A DNA stretch of 64,000 nucleotides from Bathelium albidoporum (lineage: Eukaryota; Ascomycota; Dothideomycetes; Trypetheliales; Trypetheliaceae). Positions 30,947-43,184 of the stretch are shown piece by piece. The stretch is taken from NCBI GenBank assembly GCA_021031095.1, contig JAGFVP010000017.1, positions 1-64,000 on the forward strand, read 5' to 3'. The notes beneath the pieces were generated by a model that did no database searches, had not been told where the DNA came from, and worked only from the letters and a program-made list of their open reading frames with translations. The first letter of the stretch is position 1. The number at the start of each line of letters is the position of its first letter. The position numbers were made by a program, and so were the translations under genes.

Positions 30947-33449
30947 ATGCAATCTCATGCCGCATCTCGAAAACGGCCGGCCCCTGGAACATCGCCATCC
31001 TCTCTTCAGTCGTCTCAACGGGGTCTCGATTTTCCGATGGTACATGATATCCAGCACACGCCTGACGGGCAATTCAACGAATGGGCAGATCAGAACATGC
31101 TGGGTCCAAATACTTCATCATATCCAAACGTACCCACATACGACGAGAAACCATATGCGACAACGGCAGCGACAATATCGGGAGGGCAGCTGACGTCGCA
31201 ATCCGCCAACACATCCAACCACCCATTTGCGACGGTTTCGAATCAACTGGTCAAACAGATACCAAATCATCAAATGGCATCCAGGGATGGGTCGTACGAG
31301 AATGATGGCTGGTTAGATGATGGCAATGTGGGTGGACAGACTGCAACGTGGGATGAGGGAACGGATGAAGAAGATCTCGAGCAGAAAGCACTTGTTGCCA
31401 AAAAGGATGCACAAGCAAAGAGGAAAACGATTCCGCCTTTTGTACAAAAGCTAAGCAGGTGAGATTGGTTCTTCTCAATTATGAACACAGAACTAATGTG
31501 ACTCGTGTAGTTTCTTGGACGAATCCAACAACACCGAACTGATTCGCTGGTCTGACGATGGCAATTCATTCATTGTACTAGATGAAGATGAATTTGCGAA
31601 TACCTTGATACCAGAGCTTTTCAAATCGAATAAATATGCTTCCTTCGTGCGACAACTCAACATGTATGGCTTCCACAAAAAAGTCGGTCTATCGGATAAT
31701 TCCATGCGTGCAAGCGAAAAAAAAGCTAAGAACCCAAGCGAGTTTTATAATCCATTTTTCAAACGAGGCAGGCCTGAATTACTCTGGTTGATTCACAAAC
31801 CCAAAAGCGGCACTCCCCATCCGAAGCGCAAGAGAGAAGACGGACGAGGAAAACAAGGGGGCGATAGCAGTGATGAAGATAAAAAACTGGCGGCTGAGTC
31901 GAGTGGCGGCGGGCAGGGTCAGTTGAAGCAATCCGAGGCAAGTAGTGGCACGCAGGAACAGCAACTGGCAACGCTTCCGAGCTCGGAAATGTCAAGTCTC
32001 CGTCAAGAACTGCAAGCACTTCAGAGACAGCAGAGATTCATCTCCAAGGTGATCACCCAGGTGCGAGAGCAAAATCACCAACTCTATCAGCAAGCAACGG
32101 CATTCCAGGCGCTCCATGATCGGCACGAAAACTCCATCAGTGCAATTCTGACATTCCTAGCCACTTTCTACAATCGCAATGTCGAGGGGATGGGCGCTCC
32201 AAATCTTGCCAACATGTTTGCCAATGCAATACCTCAGACGGCCCAGCACCAAGGGACGGTCGAGGATATGGGTGAATATCGGGAAGGGGATTCAAATCCG
32301 TCTCACCAGTTGACAAGAGTTGCCAAGAGGCCGCAACTGCTCTTGCCACCCCCAACGGCAAAATCCGCTACATCACCGGGCCCTCGAGTGACAAGCAAAT
32401 CACCCGATCCGGCATTATTGGGAAGTCGACCACCGAACATTCCAAGTCAAGCTGCCAGCTCTAGAACCGGTTTCACGACAGGGCATTTGGCATCTACATC
32501 GCGACAGCAGAATGTATCACAGGAGCAACCACTGGGTAAGAATGACCGACCAAATCCGCTAATGGAGTCCGATGCTTCGGCAAATGATATCATGGCTCTA
32601 ATAAAGAACGTTAATGCATCTGCTGCTGCTTCACCTGCAAATGATGCATCTTTCCAGGGCGCCTCATCATCTTTGGATTTTCCGGAAGCGCTTTCTCAGT
32701 ACCAGTCAGCCAATGGCAACACACCGCTCACGCCAAAGGAGCGGGATGACGTACTTGCATTGATGGCAAAGGAACAACAAGGCGGAGCAAATCGTGGTGT
32801 GCCAGGGTCATCTAATAATGCCCTTACCATGCCAAATCCCCCACCGATGCCGTCTTTGGACACGTTTGCAACAAATGAACAGCAACTTGACATGTTACAA
32901 CGTCTACAGCAAGAACAAGATGCCAAGGTGCAGAGCTTGGCTGATCGTCTGCAACCACTGAGTCCGACGGGTTCTATACCGGGCCTTTACAACGGAGTTG
33001 CTGGCGGAAATGGCAACGGTACTGATCTTGGCCCGCCATCGGAATTAGATCTCAACAGCTTCATCAGCAACGGTGATTACTTCACCGGCCACGATCAAAC
33101 AGGTGTTGGCCTGGGAGGTGGTGTTGACAATGAAAGCAATCTTTTCGATACATCAGACTTTGGCATGGATTTTGGCGCACCCGACAACGCAAACCTAGGA
33201 GATGCGGGTGAATTTGACATGGGTGCCGGTAACGATGCCTCTGGATTTGATGACGCCGGTTGGCCCCAAGGTCTTCAGGATGAGAATGCTTTAAATCCGG
33301 ATTTTGATGGCAGAGGAAGGATTGAAAGTGTTAGCAGCGAGGCGACAAGCCCGGCTGCCACAGGGGTCACTGACGAAGGCATGCATGACGATCAGAGGAC
33401 TCGTCAGAGTAGAAAACAGAGTCCTTCGAAAAAGAGACGATTGGGGTAG
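30947..33449 (+). CDS. HSF1: heat shock transcription factor
   Basis: Trimeric winged-helix activator of the heat shock response in the nucleus. Exons 30947-31458 and 31511-33449 (52-bp intron, phase 2) give 816 aa. The intron falls at the start of the DNA-binding domain: VQKLSSFLDESNNTELIRWS, then FANTLIPELFKSNKYASFVR, QLNMYGFHKKVGL and RGRPELLWLIHK, at about residues 165-270. A hydrophobic coiled coil for trimerisation follows (MSSLRQELQALQRQQRFISK). The long C-terminal region rich in Ser, Gln, Asp and Gly is probably activating. The tail is basic (KQSPSKKRRLG). The Asn/Gln-rich N-terminal extension of about 160 aa is typical of fungal Hsf1. Confidence 0.93.
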
Positions 33450-34429
33450 GTAAATATCCGCATTAAAAGCTTTAGTATAGATGCTCTGCTCATAGGAGGT
33501 GACGGCTTTTATGACTGAATGATTGTAACAGCTCGCTAGTATTTATCTACTTTTCGAAAGGGAATGTGGAATGAGCATGCGCCTTGTACTTTGTAGGAAA
33601 GGACTAATCTGGGTTATGGCTACCCAGAAAAAGTAGCGAAGTGGATAGCACGGCGCAAACAGGCGTAAAAAGGGTAGATGCCATAACCTCAATTTTCAAG
33701 GACCTCTGAGACGCAAGACCTATGCTTGACTGCCTAATTGCGCCAACTATCGATGCACTTCCCGTCTTCTGCGGACCTACCAAGCATACCTGCCTAACAA
33801 AATGCAGACGACAGCCTAAGCCAGATGATCACTTGATAGCTCTAGTTGAAACTAAATGAGTATGGAATTAGTTAGAGACCATTCATGGACGACTATAGGC
33901 GGTAGCCAAGGGCAGCATGACTTAGAATTGCCTCGCCCCAAAACTAAATGAGCAAGTAATTGGTTTGGAATCTTACTGGGGGTAGGACCAAGGCCCAGTG
34001 CTAGCAAGAGAATTTAGTTTCAAGGATGCTGAATGGCAATGAATCGCAGCAAGGCCAGTGGTGAAGACGGAGGGTGAACGAATGAGGGACCAACGGGAAA
34101 CAGGGCGAATGATTTGTCGGTAAAGGGGGACGAGACGGTAGGTCGTTACTGACGTGGCCAAACTAAATTTAGAGGGGAGACGGTCCTGCTTCAGACCCAT
34201 CCACGCAAAGCTACTCAGAAAGTTGGGGGCCCCGCAACCGAATTCCAATAGTCCATATCAGTTGGATAATTTGGTGTATTAATCATTAATTATACTCTAT
34301 CTGAGGGTCTCTCGAACTTATCTTTGAGTGTTACCAAGGGCTTCAAACTGGATATGCCACTTTTTCTGTCACCTGCGCGCCAGTGTCCATTCAATCGACC
34401 ACGAAAATCTGAAAGATGGCCGTATCCAT
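33450..34429. other. intergenic between convergent HSF1 and UFD1
   Basis: About 980 bp. The phrase AACTAAATGAG occurs twice (near 33849 and 33942), but no gene or longer repeat is evident. Confidence 0.45.
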
Positions 34430-35684
34430 TCATCTAGGAGTGGAAGTGCCAGAAGCAGAGCCCGATTCGCCGCCTTTTTTCTTCCGCAATGACTGACCAG
34501 GACCTTGAAACTTGGCTTGGACGTCATCATGATCATCAGCGCCCTGCTTTCCTTTGATTGGTTTAACTTCGTATCCAAAGAATAATTTTCCTGGAGGTAG
34601 CCTCAGTGGTAAAGGGCCATTTTCTCGTCTGGTATTAGAATTGACTGGTTGGTTTACTGATGCGCCTTGGACGGGAGTAGACGGTTTTGGTGTAGGTGCC
34701 TTGCCCAAGACACCCTTTTTGGCCGAAAGGCGATGTCCCTGTGTTCCAAAATTGGAAGATGTTGCTTTTGCGCCAGCAGCAGCAGAATCGGAAGATGGAG
34801 CTATAGCAGCATAGTTGATTGCCTGGCCCATGGTACCATGAGGCTGAATGTGACCCGGCGTCAATTTTCCAGCCGATTTGCCTGCAGCACTACTCAACGG
34901 CGTATTCGTACCGGTCCTCGAAGGCTCTTCATATCCCACTGGTGGTGCAAAATCAACCGAAAGATCTGTTTCAAGAGTACAAATGGCATGCTTTTGTGGA
35001 TCATCGGGCTTGACCTCGAGAACGGCAATCGAATAAACCGAATCATTGTATGCAAAGGTAAATACGTCGCCCTTTGTGAGACACGAAAAATTGCGAAAGG
35101 CGTTTTCAAGAACGGCCTTGGGATCGGATATGTCGAGAAAGGACGAGTCTTGTGGTTGAAGTTTGATAAAGCTCCCAAGCGGTAAATCAGTAGATTTAAC
35201 TTGCAGCAAGTCACCCGGCTCGAGTACAAGCGTTTGCATAAGCTAGAACGATGTCAGGACTACGCGAGATGAAAGTACCAGATTGCTAAGAGCACCTACC
35301 CAATAAGGCAAATAAATCTTACCTTCTTCTGCGATGAACTCCAGAACGCCGGCATGTGTAGTTCTTTCCCTGGCTCCGTTGATAAGCTCAAAAAGCATGG
35401 GATAGGTGATGTGTAACCGAGTAAGTTTGTCGAGGGCACTGGCAGGCAGAAAGATCTTGCCTCCATGGTTGGCGCTCTCCCGGTCTGGACCGGGCATCAT
35501 GACAATAGGGTAGCAGCGATAATACTCGTCAAATCTTCGAGGAGGAGGTCCTCCGCGCCGAAGCATGGCAGCTTGGTACATGGCCATAGGATCATCTTCA
35601 TCGTAGAAGCCGGCGTTGTACTGCTACACAAGGTTAGCTAGGTAGTGAGAAACGGTGGGGCAAATCAAGCTGGCCGGATACCAT
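34430..35684 (-). CDS. UFD1: ubiquitin fusion degradation protein Ufd1
   Basis: Cofactor that, with Npl4, recruits the Cdc48/p97 ATPase to ubiquitinated substrates (ERAD and UFD pathways). Inferred exons are 35684-35682, 35623-35300 and 35242-34430, giving 379 aa. The family core is unmistakable: RRFDEYYRCYPIVMMPGP, YPMLFELINGARERTTHAGV, LEPGDLLQVKSTDLP, FRNFSCLTKGDVF and DFAPPVGYEEPSRTG. The C-terminus is a low-complexity Cdc48-binding-type tail with FFGYEVKPI. The first coding exon seems to be just ATG, followed by a 58-bp GT-AG intron. The alternative starts are internal Met codons about 10 residues later. It is divergent from LIN1. Confidence 0.95.
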
Positions 35685-36177
35685 GGTGATGATGACTTGG
35701 CGATGGCAGTCTGTGTGCGCTCCTTTAGATGAAGCTGAGGGAAGAAGCAAAGCTTGTCGCAATTTAGGTGCAGTAGGTAGCTAGAGGTGTAGCGGTTGTC
35801 CCATGCCACCGGCGCTTTGGAGCATCATCTACACGAGAACGCAACGAATGTTCGGAGCCGATGACGCAGCTCTCCGTAACACGCCCGCTTATGTCTAATG
35901 CTCGTTGTTCCTCGCAATCGTCATCGTAAACACTTTCACAACACAGATTTGTATTCGTCAAAGAGTGCATATATCTTGATCTACGGCGCTAAGACAACCA
36001 GAACATACAACGTATGCAAGCCCAGAGACCGGGTAAGGCTCCGCATAGCGCTGGAGCAGCAATCCACCTCTTCGCGTCCACCCAAATCTCACGTCGTTTG
36101 CAGTCGCATCTTCCAATTGTCGCGACTACACACATATAGAGAGAGAAATAATCTCTGTCCTGCGCCAGAGCCAAAAT
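35685..36177. promoter_or_regulatory. divergent promoter region UFD1 / LIN1
   Basis: 493 bp between two divergent starts. No gene is supported and I assign no specific site. Confidence 0.5.
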
Positions 36178-37572
36178 ATGCAGACTGGACGTAACACCAT
36201 TGCAGCACCGCGTCCGAAACGTAGCGGCGAAGAGTTTGCTCGCAATCATGCCTCCGAGCTCGATGAACCATCTTCCAAGAAACCTAGATTCGATTATCGC
36301 AATCCCTCAACCCTGGCGCCAGACGCACCCGAAGAGGATGCGATACTGGAGTTGGATGAAATCGGCAAAGGCGGAGCGCAAACGAAGCGGAGTGCCGTCA
36401 ACCTCGATGGCTACGAATCTGATAGCTCAAACGAGAATTTCGATGCACGAGCAAATGCCAAAGCTGAAGCAGCAAACCAAGAAAAGAGACAAAAGTCCAA
36501 GGGCCAGACTGGCAATGGCTCCAAGGACGAAGAAGAAAACGACATGTTTGCAGATCTGGATGAACAAGCTGATGGTGATGAGGATGAAGACATGGCTCGA
36601 GAGGGCAAAAAGCACAAGAAGGAAGTCCGATTTTTGGATGAAACGGAGATTGAGGGACAGGTTGGTAGCAGCAAATCTGGGGGTCATGTGTCGGCAGACT
36701 TTTCCTTGTCAAACAAGGTGACGAATCGGGACGCCGAAGTGGAGAGCAGTAGTGAATCCGGTGGAGAAGAGGAGCGAGATCGGGTCGGAGCTGATGTGGA
36801 TGAAGAACTCGGTGCTGGAGCCAAAAAAAAGCATGCCCCTAAACTGGATGCCTTTAATATGAAGCAAGAGGGAGAAGAAGGACGCTTTGACGAAAGTGGG
36901 AACTACATACGCAAAGCCGTAGATCCCGATGCTGTGCATGATTCGTGGCTGGCTGGCGTGTCGAAAAAGGATATGAAACGAGCAAAGGAGGCCCAGGAGA
37001 AGCGCAATCAAGACCAGAAGAAGCAGAATGCTGCCAATGACGCCGTCCTGACCAGTGATATGCTTAGCGTATTAATATCTCATATGGAGACTGGAGAGAC
37101 GGTATTGGAAGCACTCGCCCGACAAAACCAAAGCAAGAACAAGAAGAAAGCAAAAGCGCAAAAGAACAAGCCAAAGGATGTGGACGATATGGAAATGGAC
37201 CCAGAAAAGGCGAACGGTGATGCCACAGAAGCCAAACGGAAAGCGGTCGTGGAGAGGATCACTGGGGCAGCGGATCAGCTCTATTCACGAGGACAAACAG
37301 ATGTATACGATGCTGAACGTGAACTACTGATGCGACAATACACACGAGAGACTGGTGAGGAGTGGAGGCCAAACGAAGTTGAGAATGGGGAGGAAAGGAG
37401 CCAAAACGATCAGTGGCAGTATCGGTGGGCGGACGGAAGAGATGGGGGAGAGACACATGGTCCGTACGATGGGACTACAATGGCAGCATGGCAGGACGCA
37501 GGGTATTTTGGAGAGGGAGTAGAGTTTCAAAAATTGGGCGATGGCGAATGGAACAGCTCTTCAAATTTTTAA
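36178..37572 (+). CDS. LIN1: GYF-domain U5 snRNP protein Lin1 (CD2BP2 homologue)
   Basis: A single-exon 464-aa protein. The N-terminus is basic (PRPKRSGEEFAR). A long acidic and Lys-rich region carries the family motif KEVRFLDETEIEGQ. The C-terminal GYF domain reads WQYRWADGRDGGETHGPYDG then MAAWQDAGYFGEGVEF, covering about residues 412-460. Lin1/CD2BP2 associates with the U5 snRNP via Prp6/Prp8 and binds proline-rich ligands through the GYF domain. Low-complexity Lys/Asp/Glu stretches create spurious open frames on the opposite strand. Confidence 0.92.
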   Translation: MQTGRNTIAAPRPKRSGEEFARNHASELDEPSSKKPRFDYRNPSTLAPDAPEEDAILELDEIGKGGAQTKRSAVNLDGYESDSSNENFDARANAKAEAANQEKRQKSKGQTGNGSKDEEENDMFADLDEQADGDEDEDMAREGKKHKKEVRFLDETEIEGQVGSSKSGGHVSADFSLSNKVTNRDAEVESSSESGGEEERDRVGADVDEELGAGAKKKHAPKLDAFNMKQEGEEGRFDESGNYIRKAVDPDAVHDSWLAGVSKKDMKRAKEAQEKRNQDQKKQNAANDAVLTSDMLSVLISHMETGETVLEALARQNQSKNKKKAKAQKNKPKDVDDMEMDPEKANGDATEAKRKAVVERITGAADQLYSRGQTDVYDAERELLMRQYTRETGEEWRPNEVENGEERSQNDQWQYRWADGRDGGETHGPYDGTTMAAWQDAGYFGEGVEFQKLGDGEWNSSSNF

Positions 37573-40099
37573 GATACCAACATCCATCAGGGGAAGTCAG
37601 AAGGACTGTCGCGCCAAAACTGCAAATCCAAATTCAGATCGCGGGATTCCGCTTTCAAAAATTAGTTATTTTGTCAGCTAATTATTCTTGATAAAAATGA
37701 ATAATTGAATAAACTTCGACTGTTAATTGGGAGCCCCTCAAGCTGAACAGCCAAGGATTGCCGACATTTCTTTCGTCATCCCCTGATGCGTCCGTAGTGT
37801 GTATGGTAAGGTAGGTTCTCGCAAATCCGACTGTTCGTCCGGTGCGCACCGTACCATTGTACATTGTACTCAAGTACCTATCCCCGACAAGTCACATGAT
37901 TGTTGGTGTATGCGGGTGTCAGATTTTCTGGAACAGTTCCTTGCAAGAGCGGGTCAGTCAACCACTGGCGTTGAAGAAGGCGTTGGTGACTCAAGGACAG
38001 TCTCGTGCAGAAGCGGGCCGTTTTCGACTCCATCACTTCGCAACCAATGATACAAGCCGGCACACGGCAGACAAAGCAGACACAGCTTACAGCAGTGCAA
38101 CATCTGTCACATCACCTTCGAGCCGCCCACCCCCATGAGCGTGTAGCTGAGGCTCTTGAGCTGGCAGTAGTTTGATGAACGTTTTGGCCAAAACAATCGA
38201 AATACCATTGTGATGGTATCATTGACTATACTGGGTGACACTTAGTAGATAGATCGCAATAAGTCGACGCCGCACTCCACAGCACTAGGATGATGGGTAC
38301 TGCTGCGAGAGGGTGGGGATCGCCAAGAGCATGCCGCGCTCGGTGCGTGCACCAACTCATACGGCGATGGAGCGCATTAAAGATTCACTTGCCCATTACA
38401 ACCAGATTCGTCTTACAAATCCTGGAGCGGCTTGCGACACTGCTCCGCTATCGGATTGTACTATTTGGAAGCCATCCGGTCTCTGGTCGCCGGATGGACG
38501 ACAAGGAAGCGGCCCGCGCGCAAAATGTGCAGTGGATCCCAACAATCTCCTCCTTTTTGCTCAAACCGCCAGATGCATCAAAGGGGGCCTGTAGTCCCTT
38601 TTTTTTTCTTTTTCTTTTATTTCTTTTGGTGGCTACAACCCATGTCGTGCGCAGAATGTGACGTAGTTGGCTCTTTCTCTCCAGATGAGCAGACTGAAAA
38701 GGTACAGAGTCCAGCTCTAGTAAAGGTTTATCGAAATAAGACTGTGCAGAATACGGAGGGGGGCCAGGACGGGGCAGCATGGACAAAACGGGGCAGAGCG
38801 GGTTTCAGAGGAGTTATTGGATGGGGGACATGTTGATATACTTTAGACTACCCTTTGGCGCACCACGCGGTTCACCCACTCTTGCTTGGGTTGTGCGAGG
38901 AGCAGACCAAGGCCTGCTGTAAGAGGCTCGGACCGCGACCGAACCTGATTAAACACGGTGAGGGCATGGACAGCGAGGTGCGGACGGTGGCGAGCGGGCA
39001 TCAGCATCAGCGTCTGATACCGCGGTGGCAAGGATGCGCTCTGATGGCAGCGTCAGAATCGGGGGCTGCAGTGTTGACCAAACGCAGCGGCAGTTGCAGC
39101 TTAACGCGGTCCAGTGGTCTGCCACATGGGTTGATCACAAAGGCCGGCCAGACGAGCGATGCGCGTCCTTTACCCGCGGTTGGCTCGCTCATGGCCCGGA
39201 TGACCTGCAGCAGACACAGCTCAACGTGTGGATTGCTAGGCACTGCTGGGGCAACCCTCGATAGAAAAAGCTGTCTCCTGACTGCATTTCCGCCGCCGGC
39301 TCCAAGTCCTGCACTTCTCTGCCCGCCCCCTCCCCCTTCTCCCCTTGGCCGCTGGGCTTGCGCGGCATCGGTGCGTGCTGGGAGATTGCTCGATCCTTTG
39401 TTCATTTTTCAAGCCCATCTGACGCGCTTGTCTTTGATTATAGAAGACACGGACCGGGGCGCGGGCGGCGCTAGACCCTCGTCTTCCAGGAATCGCCAGC
39501 CAAGCCAAAGCCCAAAAAGCGACAGCCCGACTTTTCTGCATAGCACCACCAAGCCTGTTCCCTCTCCTGTCCCTATCCTGCTTCTCCTCCTCCATCTTCA
39601 CCTCCTCCTCCGCATCCTGCTTCCTCTCCTTCCTGGCCTTCGACTCCTCTGCTGCACCTGCCGTCCCCTTTGCTGTGTCACGCTCGTCTGGTCCTGCATC
39701 GCCGCCGGTGCATTCGAGAGGCTTCCTTGACAAAGACGGTCGATCGGCAAGCGCTGCCCGCACGGCAAAGCCTGCCTAGTCCCGGGCGTAGTCGTGGTAC
39801 AGCACGAGGTACTCCCGTACCTGTGCCTCTTGTCTGCGCAAACCTCACCTGCACCTCGCCATCCCCTCCAACATAGCCCTGACTCTGGACGACTTTGGTG
39901 TCGACGCCCGAGCAGGACTCGTCGACATTTTGGCTTCTCCTTGCCGCTGCCTGTGTCCAACGCTGACTCACCCCCGCCCTCCTCCACTCAAGCAAATGCA
40001 AAAAAAGTCTCTCTCCCGTTAACCATCTACGATCCAACGACCCAACGATCCACGACTGACATTCGTTCATTCTACTAATAGACACTTTTCTCAACGGCC
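37573..40099. other. long upstream region of the RRM-R3H gene
   Basis: About 2.5 kb. Overlapping open frames occur on both strands between 38.3 and 40.1 kb, but all are Arg/Pro/Ser/Cys-rich and without family signature, as expected from GC-rich non-coding sequence. There is a T-rich tract near 38596-38632. It probably contains a long promoter and leader for the downstream gene. Confidence 0.45.
39550..39660 (+). promoter_or_regulatory. CT-rich tract upstream of the RRM-R3H gene
   Basis: The plus strand here is dominated by repeated CTCCT/TCCTC units. Long pyrimidine tracts just upstream of transcription starts are typical of strongly expressed genes in filamentous fungi. The tract is seen; its role is inferred. 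Confidence 0.4.
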
Positions 40100-42116
40100 A
40101 TGATGAGCAATCCATCTAATCAAGACATGTATTACGAAAGTCCTGCAGCACGGTCGCCGGGCTCTCATCGTCATCAACCGCAGACGCTGCACCGCCAGCC
40201 TTCACGACAGTTTGATGCTTATGGACAATTTCCCAGCGGTCTATATACCGCCGAGGATCACGCTGCACGCTACGACCAGCCAAGATATAACGATCGACCG
40301 AATGCGACGATGCACAATAGCTATGGTGGCTACGACCTGGGTCTTGCTCAGGCATGGAATAACTCAGGCTTTGGTGTGAATAATAACCTCGCGGCCTTGG
40401 GTGCTACTCAGCGAAGAAATCCTTCGCGAGCTCGGAGTGCTCTACCATCGGTATGATACATATTCCCCTGAGCTGTAAACACGTGACTGACATGGCTGGG
40501 TTTTTTCTGTCAGGCCTGGTTGGACTCATCCCAACAAATGTCCAATATCCCACCGGTGCCCCAGCTCGGCTTGCAAATGCGAGCACCAGAATCCACAAGT
40601 ATCGATCCCGACGAAGAGTTGATTCCGACAGCGATTGTAATCAAGAATATTCCGTTTGCCGTGAAAAAGGAGCAACTGGTTACACTTATGACCGAAATGC
40701 AACTTCCCCTACCATATGCCTTTAATTATCATTTCGACAATGGAGTTTTTCGAGGTCTCGCTTTTGCCAATTTTACGACTGCAGACGAAACCGCCGTCGT
40801 GATTGATGCCATGAATCATTTCGAGCTCCAGGGGCGCAAGTTGAGAGTCGAGTACAAAAAGATGCTTCCACTTGCTGAACGGGAGAGGATCGAGAGAGAA
40901 AAGCGTGAGCGACGTGGACAGCTCGAGGAACAGCATCGGCCCATGGTGACGTCTCAACTCACCAATCAACCATCGCTCTCATCCTTATCCTCGCACATGC
41001 CGACGACATCTCCCTCGCCCGTCTCGGCGAGGAATCTCAAACCAGGTAGGTTGCAAATTACATGCTCATCTAACGTCATCATGATGATGCTGACCTGGTC
41101 AAGCAGATGTTGACTTCAATGACCCAGATGCCTTGCAGTTCTACTCGCAGTTGTTACTCTTCAAAGAGGACCTCTCCAGGGACAGTCTCGTGTTTCCCCC
41201 AAACCTATCTCCACCCAAACGGAGAACCGTGCACACCCTAGCCCACCACATGGGCCTATTCCACATGTCGAAAGGCGATGGCGACCAACGCCAAGTACAC
41301 ATTTACCGCTCGGCTGGAGGCAACCTGAGCCCTCCTATGTCAGCTCTCCCTTCCCTTCACGATCCTCAACGGCGCGTCCTGAACCGATCAGCAACTACCG
41401 ACTTCAACGAAGCACGCGCCCAAGAAAACATGTATGGTGCTGTCGGCCGCCAGGCTTCGAGCTACCTCTTTCCCGAATCACCCAACGGCGGTGGCTTGAC
41501 TGCTGGAAACGCTCTGCGTGCTGCCAAATCATTCGCGGACCTGCGCTCGTACACTCCATCCCCAGTACCATCGACCGCAAGCTTCCCCTTTACAGGCAAT
41601 ACTGTCGGCTTTGGTAGATTAGGCGTAGGAGCCGAGCATGGTGGTCCTGGCCAAAACAGTGCATCCACTACAACACCGAGTCTCACTCCTACAGCAACGA
41701 CCATGTCTGCTCGAGATGAGAGTATTTTGGTCAATGGCCTTGGCCACATGGGCCTGGGAACTGGTTTTGGAAATCACCATGGACAGGCAAACAATGGTTC
41801 GCCCCGAGGCTTACGAGGGATGATGTCTTGGGATCGCAGCAATGAAAGTATTGGTGCCCCGCCAGGACCTGGTCCCATCGGTGGCCACAGGACCTTTGGA
41901 AATTCGAGTAACGGAACCTATGACAGTAATGGTAGCAACAGAGGAACGCCAGGAGGCCTCCCAACAAGGCAGCCACGAGGCCCTCTCCCAGAACGTGGAT
42001 CAGGATTCGGTGTTTCGAGTCAGGGATCTGGACGACCACGACAGAATGGACATGCTAGCAGAGGCAGCGATGAGCTTAGCTCTCAAAGCAATGTGGAAAT
42101 CGTTGTCGGGGAGTGA
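40100..42116 (+). CDS. RRM and R3H domain RNA-binding protein (Pin4/Cip2-like)
   Basis: Exons 40100-40450, 40514-41045 and 41107-42116 (63- and 61-bp introns) give 630 aa. A Gln/Tyr-rich N-terminus leads to one RRM at about residues 150-235: RNP2 AIVIKNIPFAVKKEQL, RNP1 NGVFRGLAFANF, then KLRVEYKKML. An R3H-type segment follows (DPDALQFYSQLLLFKEDLSR then RRTVHTLAHHMGLFHMSKGD). The C-terminal 300 residues are Gly/Ser/Asn-rich and probably disordered. Yeast Pin4 and S. pombe Cip1/Cip2 have a related RRM and act in stress and cell-cycle mRNA control. That role is inference by family here. Confidence 0.85.
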
Positions 42117-43184
42117 ACCAAATACACTTCAGGGTCGGTGGCTTGGATCGTGGTACTGGACTGATAGGCCTTTTCAGGCGAGAAAAGTTGAACGAACTCA
42201 GATGGAGTAGATTATGTTATGACACGGCTTACACAGAGACACACGCACTTGACACTCACCCACCTATACCTCTTTAATAATGACGCACACGACGAATGAC
42301 GTCCACGACCGCACGACGACCGGTAGATCTAAACCATATCTTGGGTTCACACCCTAACGATGCATGTTTTGGAGAGATTTGGAAACGCAGTGCATCGAGA
42401 ATATCAAACCCCATCCATCACGAACGCAGACACTATGGACCGAGCCAGTTTTTCTTTTCTTGAGCAAGGCTTACACAAAGCTGTTGGGCACACGAGTATG
42501 GGGTTGGCTTGAACCTTTTTTTCTCCAATTGATGGAAGGGGTGGGAATGCTTGGGCTTGATTGCTGTTTTATCTCTGTTTTTTCCCTTCTCTCAGTCGCA
42601 TTGTATTAATGGTTTCATACCTGCACCGCCACCCCTTTTTTCTTCTACTGATTGCTTTTGGTTTCGTATCGATGTTGTTGCATTCTCGGTTTGTATCCTT
42701 GGAGATAGCTAACTAAATATCGTAATAATTTGACAGTGCTTTGGCGTTTGCTTAATGATCAGAATCGATCCTGTTTATGTGACTTTGTCAATAATGATTG
42801 GGTAATACTGTCCATAGAAATGCTGACCACGCGACCTTGACAACTCTTGGATCACACCTGGAAAATGACAAACAATGCTCAAGATGCAGGAGGCGTTTTC
42901 GAGGCTCCTATGAATCGGATGTCATTCGTATCGCACGGGTGAGGAAAGAGAAAGGTGGTCTACTTCAAAAAGTAGGCTTTCATAAGGTAGAACGACGACA
43001 CCAGATACTGGAGCACTCGCGACGACATAAGAGTTGATTTCAGAGGTAAAGTCACCGGGCCAGCAATTCCAATCTGCAGCTCTTCAGACTTCGCATTCTC
43101 ATCGTTTCATCAAAGATAAAATTACATGACTTGGCAGCCCCCCCCAAAACACCATATCCCCTAACCCAGCCACGTAAGACTAAC
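42117..43184. other. intergenic between convergent RRM-R3H and H2A.Z genes
   Basis: About 1 kb that should hold two 3' UTRs. No coding frame, hairpin or repeat stands out. Confidence 0.45.

Noticed and set aside
38855..39990. Long overlapping open frames (291 aa on plus; 175 and 145 aa on minus)
   Set aside because: All are Arg/Pro/Ser/Cys-rich, overlap each other on both strands and carry no domain signature, as expected for GC-rich non-coding DNA.
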